Shown in pieces: positions 63,835 through 64,000 of a stretch of 64,000 nucleotides of DNA. Made by a program: the position numbers and the translations under genes. The stretch comes from Aliidongia dinghuensis (lineage in GTDB: Bacteria; Pseudomonadota; Alphaproteobacteria; ATCC43930; CGMCC-115725), in contig NZ_BMJQ01000010.1 in NCBI RefSeq assembly GCF_014643535.1, positions 62,001 through 126,000 on the forward strand. Reading direction: 5' to 3'. The notes below the pieces were generated by a model, which saw nothing but the letters and a program-made list of their open reading frames with translations, was not told where the DNA came from and did not search any database. Position 1 is the first letter of the stretch, and each line of letters starts with the position of its first letter.

Positions 63835-64000
63835 ATGGAGCCCGCCCCGGCCGGCATCGATGGCGCGCGGATTTTCACGATTCCGGCCACGCTGCCGTTC
63901 CTCGATGCGCTCGTCGCGGGCTTGGCCGAGCGCTTCGGCCCCTCGCCGCTGGCGCTCGCGGAAGCGACCATCCTGCTGCCGAGCCGCCGCGCCTGCCGAG
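63835..64000 (+). CDS. addB: Double-strand break repair protein AddB, N-terminal fragment
   Basis: Incomplete: 55 codons to the window end. It begins MEPAPAGIDGARIFTIPATLPFLDALVAGL and continues LALAEATILLPSRRACR, the characteristic N-terminus of alphaproteobacterial AddB, helicase/nuclease partner of AddA. It follows murU by six bases. The order tsaE-amgK-murU-addB supports the call. Confidence 0.88.
   Translation, partial: MEPAPAGIDGARIFTIPATLPFLDALVAGLAERFGPSPLALAEATILLPSRRACR

Overview
The window is about 64 kb of GC-rich chromosomal DNA from an alphaproteobacterium, most likely of the Rhodospirillales. The evidence is the type of genes and their order: a bamE / ubiquinol-cytochrome c chaperone / DUF177 / rpmF / plsX / fabH / ihfA / merR block, an nrdR-ribD-ribE-ribBX-ribH-nusB-thiL block, a GapR-type DUF2312 gene, MucR, HpnH (hopanoids), a DivL-like kinase, and tsaE-amgK-murU-addB. 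There is no rRNA, no CRISPR array, no recognisable insertion sequence and no phage structural gene. One tRNA gene (Pro, GGG) is present.

Layout. 0.1-6.5 kb: DUF3300 protein, PutA, and a cupin-VOC fusion. 6.6-13 kb: tRNA-Pro, a CPBP protease, then the conserved merR-ihfA-fabH-plsX-rpmF-DUF177 run, a diguanylate cyclase, the bc1 chaperone and, divergently, bamE. 14-24.5 kb: an SDR, an orphan LanC-like protein, the H+-pyrophosphatase, a PYROXD2-like oxidoreductase, two small envelope proteins, hpnH with a divergent TetR, and a parDE toxin-antitoxin pair. 24.5-31.2 kb: thiL, nusB, the riboflavin genes, nrdR and glyA. 31.7-39 kb: MucR, then a branched-chain amino acid ABC system (livK, DUF6867, livF, livG, livM, livH) and a LysR gene. 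39-44.7 kb: an lrgAB-like pair, DUF2312/GapR, ahcY, and a DivL-like kinase whose phospho-acceptor His is Tyr. 44.7-58.6 kb: accessory metabolism, namely a ferredoxin-NADP reductase, a cupin, a periplasmic molybdoenzyme/cytochrome b operon, and a tight nine-gene catabolic operon (argH-like lyase, polar amino acid ABC transporter, two deacetylase-fold hydrolases, MmgE/PrpD, second binding protein, ureohydrolase) opposite a LysR regulator with a clear palindrome. 58.8-61.4 kb: a two-gene, visibly AT-richer insert encoding a GNAT-PIN-GNAT-PUA/ASCH-like fusion and an ASCH protein. 61.6-64 kb: tsaE, amgK, murU and the start of addB.

The two most unusual systems are the GNAT-PIN-GNAT-ASCH-like + ASCH module, which looks like a mobile RNA-targeting toxin or defence cassette, and the nine-gene operon. 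Its gene content (fumarase-superfamily C-N lyase, MmgE/PrpD, cyclic-amide-hydrolase-like proteins, guanidino hydrolase, amino acid importer) suggests breakdown of an N-substituted aspartate or argininosuccinate-like compound. Both lie between the DivL-like gene and tsaE, which I believe are often close together in related genomes, so 44.7-61.6 kb looks like an accessory insertion in a core locus.

All statements come from reading the sequence. Family assignments are by motif recognition, not database search. Coordinates of starts were refined by eye, and alternatives are stated where they matter.
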